12,197 nt of DNA from Firmicutes bacterium UBA4881 (GTDB lineage Bacteria > Bacillota > DTU065). Each line of letters begins with the position of its first letter. Position 1 is the stretch's first letter. A program made the translations under genes and the position numbers. The stretch covers positions 1 to 12,197 of the forward strand of contig DHDH01000047.1 of NCBI GenBank assembly GCA_002399235.1, given 5' to 3'. Of this stretch, positions 1-7,251 are shown one piece after another. The notes under the pieces were generated by a model. It worked only from the letters and a program-made list of their open reading frames with translations. It ran no database searches and had not been told where the DNA came from.

Positions 1-711
1 AATCGTGCTGCTGATGATGCTGCTGGTTTAGCAATTTCAGAAAAAATGAAAGCACAAATTAACGGTTTAAACCAAGCTGTCAGAAATGCACAAGATGGTA
101 TTTCTATGATCCAAACAGCAGAAGGTGGACTTATTGAAGTTCATGATATGTTACAAAGGATGAGAACATTAGCTACCCAGGCAGCAAATGGCACATATGA
201 TGTAGATGATAACAAGAAGATAAATGAAGAGTTTGGTCAATTAATTACTGAAATAAAGGAAGTTAGTAAAAGGACTAAGTTTAATGGTAAAGCTTTAATT
301 GATGGTACAAGTTCTTCTACACCTATTAAGTTGCAAGTTGGTGCGGGTAGTGGAGATATTATGAAAATCACTATTGAAGATATGTCTGCAACAGGATTAA
401 AGTTAATAGATGCAGGTACTACAGCTAGTGTTACAGCTACTAATATTTTAGGTACACTTGATGCTGCAATAGAATCTGTGTCAAAAACTCGTTCTAAGCT
501 CGGTGCCTACCAAAATCGCCTTGACCATACCATTAATAATTTGGGTGTTGCATCAGAGAATCTTAACGCAGCTAATAGTCGCATCCGTGATGTAGATATG
601 GCTTCCGAGATGATGAACTTTACAAGGAATCAAATCCTTATTCAAGCAGGTACAGCTATGTTGGCACAAGCTAATGCTCGCCCACAGAGTGTACTTCAAC
701 TACTTGGCTAA
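1..711 (+). CDS. hag: Flagellin, 5'-truncated by the window edge
   Basis: Structural subunit of the flagellar filament, secreted by the flagellar type III apparatus and polymerised outside the cell. The frame is already open at base 1 with NRAADDAAGLAISEKM, the conserved N-terminal D0/D1 motif, so only about 40 N-terminal codons lie outside the window. Residues 51-65 of the visible part contain LQRMRTLATQAANGT, the conserved D1 segment that in many flagellins forms the TLR5-recognised surface. The C-terminal D1/D0 helices are complete (LGAYQNRLDHTINNL, then SRIRDVDMASEM, ending QSVLQLLG). Only about 60 residues separate the conserved ends, so the surface D2/D3 domains are almost absent; the whole protein would be about 275 residues. 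It is monocistronic at its 3' end because a strong terminator follows. Family assignment is certain. The symbol hag is by analogy; fliC is equally valid. Confidence 0.97.
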   Translation, partial: NRAADDAAGLAISEKMKAQINGLNQAVRNAQDGISMIQTAEGGLIEVHDMLQRMRTLATQAANGTYDVDDNKKINEEFGQLITEIKEVSKRTKFNGKALIDGTSSSTPIKLQVGAGSGDIMKITIEDMSATGLKLIDAGTTASVTATNILGTLDAAIESVSKTRSKLGAYQNRLDHTINNLGVASENLNAANSRIRDVDMASEMMNFTRNQILIQAGTAMLAQANARPQSVLQLLG

Positions 712-742
712 TAAGTTAATCGAATTTTGATAAAGACAAATG

Positions 743-784
743 ATCCCCTAATGGAGATAAACTGTTCCATTAGGGGATTTTCTT
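743..784 (+). terminator. Rho-independent terminator of the flagellin gene
   Basis: A perfect 13-bp stem (743-755 with 766-778) closes a 10-base loop and runs into TTTT, then CTT. It begins about 30 bases after the flagellin stop codon. The long perfect stem suits a very highly expressed gene. Confidence 0.93.
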
Positions 785-1100
785 AGCCTTGATAATGTGG
801 GGATCTTCAGATGGCGAGAATCGAACATACTTTATCGACAGACTTTGTATTGCCATAAAAAGATTTAGATAGGTACTATTATTTTCGCAGACAAGGAAAG
901 CTAATGAATGAAACAATGATTGAATTGAAAGACAAATGTAGTGCGCTACTCAACTCAGGAAAAACAAATATAATGAAATGATCTCCTTACTACTTTCGTT
1001 TGCATCTAGTAACCCTAAATGGTATACTCGAAATTGGGAGTCGATAGACAAAATAGAGATATCATTCCTACTTTACATTAAAGTGGCCTGAATATAGTAA
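785..1100 (+). other. Intergenic stretch without an intact gene
   Basis: Between the flagellin terminator and the terminator before pth, all frames are interrupted and no conserved RNA was recognised. It contains the possible frameshifted remnant at 904-1091. It also has weak promoter-like pairs: TTGCCA at 850-855 with TACTAT at 874-879, and TTTACA at 1072-1077 with TATAGT at 1093-1098. The second pair has only a 15-base spacer and is the only candidate promoter close to pth. Confidence 0.6.
904..1091 (+). pseudogene. Possible frameshifted remnant of a small TPR-like protein gene
   Basis: An ATG at 904 follows an AAGGAAAG ribosome site and reads 25 codons to a TGA at 979-981. Adding one A to the A run at 960-964 would join this frame to the frame open to 1089-1091. 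The product would be about 62 residues and would include LLNSGKNKYNEMISLLLSF followed by SSNPKW. That resembles one tetratricopeptide helix pair (small residues, G-K-Y, then an aliphatic helix, then a NP turn). The similarity is judged by eye only. The second half (W and K rich, ending KVA) is not recognisable. It could be a decayed gene, a base-call error in a homopolymer, or chance. TPR-bearing glycosyltransferases are sometimes found beside flagellin genes, but nothing here proves that origin. Confidence 0.3.
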
Positions 1101-1102
1101 TC

Positions 1103-1130
1103 GGGCCGGGCGCTAAGCTCGGCTCTTTTT
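1103..1130 (+). terminator. Intrinsic terminator or attenuator just before pth
   Basis: A 9-bp G+C-rich stem (1103-1111 with 1117-1125, two G-U pairs) has a 5-base loop and is followed directly by TTTTT. The pth ribosome site starts only seven bases later, so a separate pth promoter cannot fit between them. The hairpin either ends upstream readthrough or sits inside the pth leader. Confidence 0.8.
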
Positions 1131-1150
1131 GTAATTAAAGAGGTGTCTAG

Positions 1151-1705
1151 ATGCGCATGATTGTTGGCTTGGGTAACCCAGGCACTAGATTTCAATACAC
1201 CAGACATAATGTCGGTTTTATGGCAGTCGATGGATTTGCTAGAAGACGTGGCATAAATATTACTGATCTGAAATTTAAGGCCTTAGTGGGTAAAAAAGGA
1301 GACCTACTCCTTGTGAAACCTCAGACCTTTATGAACCTAAGTGGCGAATCAGTAATGCCTTTAATGAACTATTTTAAAATAGAACCCCAGGATCTAATGG
1401 TAGTCTACGATGATATGGACATACCCCTAGGTGAGTTAAGAATCAAACCTAAGGGTAGCGCAGGTGGCCATAATGGCATGAAAAGCATCATTGAACAACT
1501 CGGGAGAGAGGATTTTCCTAGAATAAGAATTGGTATCGGTAGACCAGATCCTACCAGAGATGTCGTAGATTATGTACTCCGCATCTTCAGTAAAGAAGAG
1601 ATGCCTACTATTACAGACACCCTTATAAGAGCAGTAGATGCACTGGAAACCTGGGTAGGAGAAGGCCTTGATAGTGCCATGAATAAATACAATAAGCGGG
1701 CATAA
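1151..1705 (+). CDS. pth: Peptidyl-tRNA hydrolase
   Basis: Cytoplasmic enzyme that cleaves the ester bond of peptidyl-tRNAs released prematurely from ribosomes, recycling tRNA. At 184 residues it has the usual bacterial length. The family signature begins at residue 4 (IVGLGNPG). The residues matching the E. coli catalytic and binding set are present: N9, H19 (in TRHNVGF), N62 (in FMNLSGESV), D87 (in VYDDMD) and N108 (in GGHNGM). The ATG at 1151 has an AAAGAGGTG site five bases upstream; the ATG two codons later (1157) is a less well spaced alternative. It heads the pth-mfd block found in many Firmicutes. Transcription is unclear because an intrinsic terminator sits immediately upstream. Confidence 0.98.
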   Translation: MRMIVGLGNPGTRFQYTRHNVGFMAVDGFARRRGINITDLKFKALVGKKGDLLLVKPQTFMNLSGESVMPLMNYFKIEPQDLMVVYDDMDIPLGELRIKPKGSAGGHNGMKSIIEQLGREDFPRIRIGIGRPDPTRDVVDYVLRIFSKEEMPTITDTLIRAVDALETWVGEGLDSAMNKYNKRA

Positions 1706-1750
1706 AAAATAACAGTAGAAAAGAAACCTTAAGAAGGGACTGAAACTCCC

Positions 1751-2134
1751 ATCAATAGTTTATCATTCTATGTATTTAAGGTTATAGCTGCTGGACTGTT
1801 CGCTGTTATACTGGCGCTTTGGTTAAATAGTCGTTTACCTAAAAAAGCAGAAGCGTTAACAATTCCTTTAATCGAAGAAATACTAAAAAACGGGTTGGCA
1901 TATCTTCTAAATGTCAGCCCTTTACCTGTCCACTTAATTTTTGGCTTAGCCGAAGGCTTCTATGAAGGACGCGAGGTAAGCAATTACTGGCTTTTAGGTA
2001 ATGCTTTACTTGGACATGGTATCTATGGTGCCTTAGCTTTTTTGCTATGGCCCCAAGTAATTGTTGCTACTATATCATCTGGAGTCTTACACGCGTTATA
2101 TAATACATACATTATGCAAAAGAGCAGAAGCTAG
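1751..2134 (+). CDS. Small PrsW-like (glutamic-type intramembrane protease family) membrane protein; start codon unusual
   Basis: The frame is open from 1733 and encodes a hydrophobic protein of about 127 residues. Numbering from the ATC at 1751, a first membrane helix lies near residues 8-27. It is followed by the EExxK motif (E42, E43, K46), ExxxE (E68, E72), HxxxG (H89, G93) and HxxxN (H114, N118). This order resembles the PrsW branch of the PrsW/CPBP intramembrane proteases, although Bacillus PrsW is about 220 residues long. No ATG, GTG or TTG occurs in frame before TTG 1895, which would remove the first helix and the EExxK motif. The only visible ribosome site (AGAAGGGA, 1732-1739) points to ATC 1751, a rare start. 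If ATC is not used, the gene is broken. It occupies the place where Bacillus has fin. Coding is likely; the protease assignment is an inference from motifs. Confidence 0.55.
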   Translation: MNSLSFYVFKVIAAGLFAVILALWLNSRLPKKAEALTIPLIEEILKNGLAYLLNVSPLPVHLIFGLAEGFYEGREVSNYWLLGNALLGHGIYGALAFLLWPQVIVATISSGVLHALYNTYIMQKSRS

Positions 2135-2170
2135 TATCTCTGCTAGAGTTTCATTGGGGAGGCAGATTCA

Positions 2171-5100
2171 ATGCTGAACGAAAAAATATTACAGATGCTT
2201 TCACCTCAAACCAAAGACCAAATTGTTTCTTGGCAAGAAAAGCAAACACCAACTAATAATTTAGTTATCCCTTCAGGCAGTGGTCGGTCTTTTGTAATAA
2301 GTTTACTAGCCCAGAAAGAACTTAAAGGACCTACACTAATTGTCTGCCGGAATGAAGATAGAGCTTACCGTATGGCCCAAGATATAGAGACCTGGACAGG
2401 TGAGAAAGCCTTTGTTTTTCCTCAGCGTGAAATTCTTCCCTTTGAAACCATACCTGAATCGCCACAAGTAGTTGGCCAGCGTATTCAGGTTCTGTATAAA
2501 GCTTTGGAGAAAGAAAGTAACAATAGATTTTTTGTTACTACTTCCCAAGCTCTCCAGAGTGCTCTAGTTCCCCCCCGGGTTTTAGAAGAGGTAGTTCTAC
2601 GATTTAAAGTAGGAGAAAGACTCACTTACAACAAGACAATTCAACACTTAATTAATATCGGTTATAAGCGTTTTCCCCAAGTAACTGGCCTTGGCGAGTT
2701 TAGTGTTAGAGGTGATATCTTAGATATTTTCCCTCTCTCTGGAGAACCAGTACGTATTGAATTTTTTGATGATGAAGTTGATTCTATTCGTTTCTTTGAC
2801 CCAGAGGATCAACGTTCTACTGAACCAGTGACTGAGATTGAGATCTTACCAGCTAGAGAGTGTTACTTTGATAAAAATAACATCGCTAAAGGTAAAGAGA
2901 AGATATTGCACGAGCTACAAGAACAGTTAACTAAACTAAGAGCTCAGAATTATTTTGAAGAAGCTGATGAACTAGAGGCTAAAGTTAAAGCTGACTTGGA
3001 TAAATTTCAAAATGGCCAGAGCTTCGATGGCGAACTCGGTTACCTTATTCATTTTTATGGTAGAGAGCATTTGTTTTTAGAATATGTAAAGCCAGAACTT
3101 ATCATCTACGAAGATCAAGAGGACCTAGTTAGACAAACGGAATATTGGTTGCAAGAGATAGGCGAGTCTCTAACTCTCCTCATGGAAAAAGGCCGCGTCC
3201 TTCCTAGTGTATTCGAAAACTTTCATAGCCTTTCCGAGATTCAAGCTACAGCTAAAAATATTAGGTCCTTTTCCATTAGCGAAGTTGGAGGAGACAAAGA
3301 TTCTCTAGAACTTCGCCTCAGGCAACCCAACATCTACCAAGGACCTGTAGAAACTGCCTTCCCAGACGATGTAGAAGAACGATTGCATAAATTAATGCAA
3401 GTAGGCGTGATTGTCTCTACTACAGAAAGACAAGAGAGAGTTACGAGAATTCTTCGAGATCGAAAACTCTCATTCTCCTCAGAAAAAGCTGGGCCAGGTA
3501 TTGTCTTTGTCCAGAGTGGAAACCTCGAATCTGGCTTAGAAAGCCTTAGCGATAATTTAGTCATTATTACTGATAGAGAACTTTTTGGTGGGGCTAAACG
3601 CAAGAAAAAGCCAATCTTTTCTCAAGGTAAGGTATTACATTCCAAAGATCAGTTAAAAACTGGCGATTATGTAGTGCATGTCAACCACGGTATTGGCCGC
3701 TATACTGGCATGAATACCTTGGAAATAAATGGTACCCATAAAGATTATTTAGTCATTCAATATGCAGGTGAAGGCGAAAAACTTTATATACCTACAGAAC
3801 AGATTCAGCTTTTGCAAAAATACTCTGGTCTTAGTGATGATGCACCAAAACTTAACAAATTAGGTGGCAGTGAGTGGCAGAAAGTTAAAGCTAGAGTTAA
3901 TGCTTCTGTACAAGCGATGGCAGAAGAACTCATTGCTCTTTATGCCGCCAGAGAGTCTATAAGAGGACATGCGTTTTCCCCTGATGACGACTTTCAAAAA
4001 CAGTTTGAAGATGAATTCCCCTACCAAGAGACCCCAGATCAATTAAAATCGATCAATGAAGTTAAAACAGATATGGTTAAACCTCAACCTATGGAACGCC
4101 TCCTCTGTGGTGATGTTGGCTATGGCAAGACAGAAGTGGCTATCAGGGCTGCGTTTAAAGCAGCTTCCGAAGGTAAACAAGTAGCTATATTAGTACCAAC
4201 CACAATTCTTGGTATGCAACATTATAATACCTTTAGGGAACGCTTCCGTAATTATCCTTTTAATATTAGGTTACTTAGTCGCTTTCAACCCGAGTCTGCT
4301 AACCGAGATACTTTAAGAAAGATGGCCTCGGGTGGCGTGGATATAGTTATTGGTACTCATAGACTTTTATCTAAAGATATTAAATTTAAGGATCTCGGTC
4401 TAGTAATTATTGATGAGGAGCAACGGTTTGGTGTTTCTCAAAAAGAAAAATTGAAGTATCTTAGGAAAAATGTGGATGTCTTAACCATGACCGCGACCCC
4501 TATCCCTAGAACCTTGCATATGGCATTAGTTGGGGTTAGAGATATGAGCTTGATTGAGACACCCCCTGAAGATAGGTATCCTGTTAGAACTTATGTCACT
4601 GAATATAATCCCGAAACAGTTAGAGAAGCTATCTTAAGGGAGTTAGCTCGAAAAGGTCAGGTCTACTTTGTCTTTAACCGGGTACAAGGAATAGAAGAAA
4701 TGGCCGCTGAGGTACAGAATCTAGTGCCAGAGGCGAGAATAGGTGTGGCCCATGGCCAGATGGATGAAAAGTATCTCGAACGCGTTATGGTTCAGTTTAT
4801 GGAGCGCGAGTATGATATTTTAGTCTCCACAACCATCATTGAAACAGGCTTAGATATATCCAATGTTAATACTTTGATAGTTTATAATGCTGATCACTTT
4901 GGCCTTTCTCAACTCTACCAGTTACGGGGTAGAGTAGGGAGAACGAACCGGGTAGCGTATGCCTATTTTACCTATAAACCTAACAAAGCCCTCAACGAAG
5001 ATGCGCAAAAGAGGCTTAGCGCTATCAGGGATTTTACGGAACTTGGTTCTGGTTTTAAACTAGCGATGCGCGATTTAGAGATTAGAGGTGCTGGTAATAT

Positions 5101-5713
5101 TTTAGGCCCTGAGCAGCATGGTTTTATTGCTGCTGTTGGCTTTGAGCTATATTGCCAGATGCTAGAAGAAGCTGTAGCACAGCGTAAAATGGTTGGCGAG
5201 ATTGAGCCAGAAGAACAGGATCCGCAGATTAACATCACCCTCGATGGCTATCTACCCACAAGTTATATTGCTGATGAAGGTCAAAAGATCGAGATCTATA
5301 AGAAGATCAATGATGTTAACGATCTAGATTCACTAACTAAATTAGAAGACGAAATGATCGATCGGTTTGGTGATCTGCCTGAAGAAGCAGAAAATCTACT
5401 TTGGTTTAAACGTATTGATATGCTCGCAAGAGCTCTTATAATTGAAGAGATAACAGAACAAAGAGAAATTGGTCGAGACACACTAACTCTAGCTCTGCGC
5501 TTCAGTGCCAAGTCGCCAATTGATGGTAATAAGATCCAGCAAGCTTGGGAGAAATATCGAAATAAAATTGGCTTTGTTCATGGCAAAAGCCCTCAACTTA
5601 AATTGGCTAATTGGCAACCCAAAACCAGAGAATCAAGACGTTTACTTCTAAATATTTTAGAGATATTAGCAGGAGCTAACACCACAAAAGGCAAGAATCG
5701 AGGCGATCTTTGA
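2171..5713 (+). CDS. mfd: Transcription-repair coupling factor Mfd
   Basis: ATP-dependent translocase that removes RNA polymerase stalled at DNA lesions and recruits UvrA for nucleotide excision repair. The 1180 residues match the usual full length. Order of domains: UvrB-like N-terminal region (about 1-350), RNA-polymerase interaction (CarD-like) domain starting near GDYVVHVNHGIGRY at 498, RecG-like helicase domains with Walker A GDVGYGKTEV (647-656), Walker B DEEQ (748-751) and helicase motif VI QLRGRVGR (917-924), then the C-terminal UvrA-autoinhibition domain (about 1000-1160). The ATG is preceded by GGGGAGG (2156-2162) at good spacing. It starts 36 bases after the PrsW-like gene and its TGA overlaps the next start codon, so it is probably co-transcribed with both. 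I see no disrupted motif. Confidence 0.99.
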   Translation: MLNEKILQMLSPQTKDQIVSWQEKQTPTNNLVIPSGSGRSFVISLLAQKELKGPTLIVCRNEDRAYRMAQDIETWTGEKAFVFPQREILPFETIPESPQVVGQRIQVLYKALEKESNNRFFVTTSQALQSALVPPRVLEEVVLRFKVGERLTYNKTIQHLINIGYKRFPQVTGLGEFSVRGDILDIFPLSGEPVRIEFFDDEVDSIRFFDPEDQRSTEPVTEIEILPARECYFDKNNIAKGKEKILHELQEQLTKLRAQNYFEEADELEAKVKADLDKFQNGQSFDGELGYLIHFYGREHLFLEYVKPELIIYEDQEDLVRQTEYWLQEIGESLTLLMEKGRVLPSVFENFHSLSEIQATAKNIRSFSISEVGGDKDSLELRLRQPNIYQGPVETAFPDDVEERLHKLMQVGVIVSTTERQERVTRILRDRKLSFSSEKAGPGIVFVQSGNLESGLESLSDNLVIITDRELFGGAKRKKKPIFSQGKVLHSKDQLKTGDYVVHVNHGIGRYTGMNTLEINGTHKDYLVIQYAGEGEKLYIPTEQIQLLQKYSGLSDDAPKLNKLGGSEWQKVKARVNASVQAMAEELIALYAARESIRGHAFSPDDDFQKQFEDEFPYQETPDQLKSINEVKTDMVKPQPMERLLCGDVGYGKTEVAIRAAFKAASEGKQVAILVPTTILGMQHYNTFRERFRNYPFNIRLLSRFQPESANRDTLRKMASGGVDIVIGTHRLLSKDIKFKDLGLVIIDEEQRFGVSQKEKLKYLRKNVDVLTMTATPIPRTLHMALVGVRDMSLIETPPEDRYPVRTYVTEYNPETVREAILRELARKGQVYFVFNRVQGIEEMAAEVQNLVPEARIGVAHGQMDEKYLERVMVQFMEREYDILVSTTIIETGLDISNVNTLIVYNADHFGLSQLYQLRGRVGRTNRVAYAYFTYKPNKALNEDAQKRLSAIRDFTELGSGFKLAMRDLEIRGAGNILGPEQHGFIAAVGFELYCQMLEEAVAQRKMVGEIEPEEQDPQINITLDGYLPTSYIADEGQKIEIYKKINDVNDLDSLTKLEDEMIDRFGDLPEEAENLLWFKRIDMLARALIIEEITEQREIGRDTLTLALRFSAKSPIDGNKIQQAWEKYRNKIGFVHGKSPQLKLANWQPKTRESRRLLLNILEILAGANTTKGKNRGDL

Positions 5714-6993
5714 TGATCACAGTAGTAGGACTTGGGACAAGTAGTAAAGATGATTTAAGTAATAAAGCTATTAAATGCTTAGAAGAAGCTACTCATTTAG
5801 TAACTACTGCTAGTTGGCATCAGGTTTGGTCGGAGTTAACAACCTGTAAAGCAGAGATTTGGGATAATTGGCCTCTAGAGGAAAGGTTATCGGCTTTAAA
5901 AAACTATGCAGATAATTTAGTACTTGCAGTCGCAGGTGATCCTAAATTGGATGAGTTCTATCTACAAGACATACCCGGCTTGGTAGTAATTGGTGCTTCG
6001 AGTAGAATACACTCTCTAGATCTGCCTAAAGAGTGGCAATATGTAAGTAAAGATAAAATTAAAGGTAAAACAGAAAAAAGTTTACTCTCAAGAATCTATC
6101 CTGGTGTTTGGCCACAGGTAAAAAGAAACCTACCTAAGGATCTAGTAGTTTTGTATGAAGACCAGGGTAGGGTGGGGCAAGGTAAGGTAGACGATTTAGA
6201 ACTTACTGATGGCTATATTTTAATTAAAAGTAACTTACCGGAGCGTCCTATCGATACTTTACTAAAAGTTATGCAAAGATTAAGAGCTCCTGAGGGTTGT
6301 CCTTGGGACAAGATACAGACTTTTACATCCCTTAAACCTTATCTAGTGGAAGAGGCTTATGAACTATGGGATGCTATCGATTCCGGGGTAACTGACTTAA
6401 TGGTTGAAGAACTGGGAGATGTACTTTTACAAGTGGTCTTCCACTCAGAGATTGCCTCCGAAGAAGGGCTCTTTGACTTTGAGGAAGTAGCCTTATCAAT
6501 TGCTAAGAAGCTTGTACATCGCCATCCCCATGTCTTTGGTGATGTCAAAGCCGATACACCAGAGAAAGTCTTAGTCAATTGGGATGCGCTAAAAAAAGAA
6601 GAAAAAGGCAAAGAAGATCGTCTTTCGATTCTAGATGGTGTACCCAAATATCTACCAGGGCTCTCTAAAGCGAATAAGGTACAAAAGAAAGCTGCTAAGG
6701 TAGGTTTTGATTGGTCGGAGATTGATCCTGTCTGGGACAAGGTGACAGAAGAGTTACAAGAACTAAAAGACGCCCAAGGTGCTCACAAAGAAGAAGAATT
6801 AGGAGATCTACTTTTTGCTATTGTCAATTTAGCCCGGTTTTTGCATATAGATCCCGAAGTAGCAATTAATAAGACCATAGCAAAATTTCAAAGACGTTTT
6901 AGGTATATAGAAAAACAGGCCCCGAAGCCTTTAGAAGAAATGACCCTAGAAGAGATGGATGTTTACTGGGAAGAAGCGAAGAAAGAAGAATAA
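5713..6993 (+). CDS. mazG: YabN/MazG-type nucleoside triphosphate pyrophosphatase with a reduced methylase-like N-terminal domain
   Basis: Two-domain protein of 426 residues. The C-terminal part hydrolyses (d)NTPs to NMP and pyrophosphate. It starts with RLRAPEGCPWD (189-199) and has two MazG units: EEAYE at 213-217 with EELGD at 232-236, then EELQE from 346 with EELGD at 361-365. These acidic residues bind Mg2+. The first 180 residues begin like a tetrapyrrole methylase (ITVVGLG) but then diverge: where the family has a PGHP motif there is AGDPKLDE, and the domain is about 40 residues shorter than in Bacillus YabN (about 490 in total). It is probably not an active methyltransferase. The ATG at 5713 overlaps the mfd stop by one base and has a GAGG site nine bases upstream; the TTG one codon earlier is unlikely. 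The position after mfd and ahead of yabP matches other Firmicutes. Confidence 0.95.
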   Translation: MITVVGLGTSSKDDLSNKAIKCLEEATHLVTTASWHQVWSELTTCKAEIWDNWPLEERLSALKNYADNLVLAVAGDPKLDEFYLQDIPGLVVIGASSRIHSLDLPKEWQYVSKDKIKGKTEKSLLSRIYPGVWPQVKRNLPKDLVVLYEDQGRVGQGKVDDLELTDGYILIKSNLPERPIDTLLKVMQRLRAPEGCPWDKIQTFTSLKPYLVEEAYELWDAIDSGVTDLMVEELGDVLLQVVFHSEIASEEGLFDFEEVALSIAKKLVHRHPHVFGDVKADTPEKVLVNWDALKKEEKGKEDRLSILDGVPKYLPGLSKANKVQKKAAKVGFDWSEIDPVWDKVTEELQELKDAQGAHKEEELGDLLFAIVNLARFLHIDPEVAINKTIAKFQRRFRYIEKQAPKPLEEMTLEEMDVYWEEAKKEE

Positions 6994-7013
6994 ACAATCT
7001 TTAGAAATAATAA

Positions 7014-7082
7014 AGACCAAGCTCTCAAAGACTTGTGGCAGCTCTATTTGCCACTTTGGGGTGCTTGGTCTACTTATTTTAA
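7014..7082 (+). terminator. Compound terminator after mazG
   Basis: An outer perfect 9-bp stem (7014-7022 with 7063-7071) encloses an inner hairpin (GTGGCA 7035-7040 with TGCCAC 7049-7054). A T-rich but interrupted tract ending in TTTT and AATTT follows. It probably ends the pth-to-mazG unit. The inner stem can also pair in a second register (CTCAAAG 7024-7030 with 7054-7060), so an alternative fold is possible. Confidence 0.65.
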
Positions 7083-7251
7083 TTTAAAGAAATATGCTTT
7101 TTAAGGTTTGACAATAGATATAAACAGGTAAGTAAGTTAAATGTATAGAGGATCTAAAGTAGAAAGCGTATGGATTTGTAAGCTTAGGTTAGTTCTTACA
7201 ACGGATAAAGAATCGGCTAAGGATGCAAAATACCCTTTGGAGGGGTATTCA

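Noticed and set aside
831..859. Sigma-D (flagellar) promoter-like TTTA and GCCATAAA pair
   Set aside because: Both elements differ from the TAAA and GCCGATAA consensus and the spacing is 17 rather than 15; no intact gene follows.
1895..2134. Short version of the PrsW-like protein starting at TTG 1895
   Set aside because: The same frame is open and clearly protein-like for about 50 codons upstream, including a membrane helix and the EExxK motif; no ribosome site stands before TTG 1895.
7141..7251. N-terminal extension of the SpoIID-like protein from ATG 7141
   Set aside because: No ribosome site precedes it, it would bury the lipoprotein signal peptide, and a strong GGAGGGG site sits just before ATG 7252.
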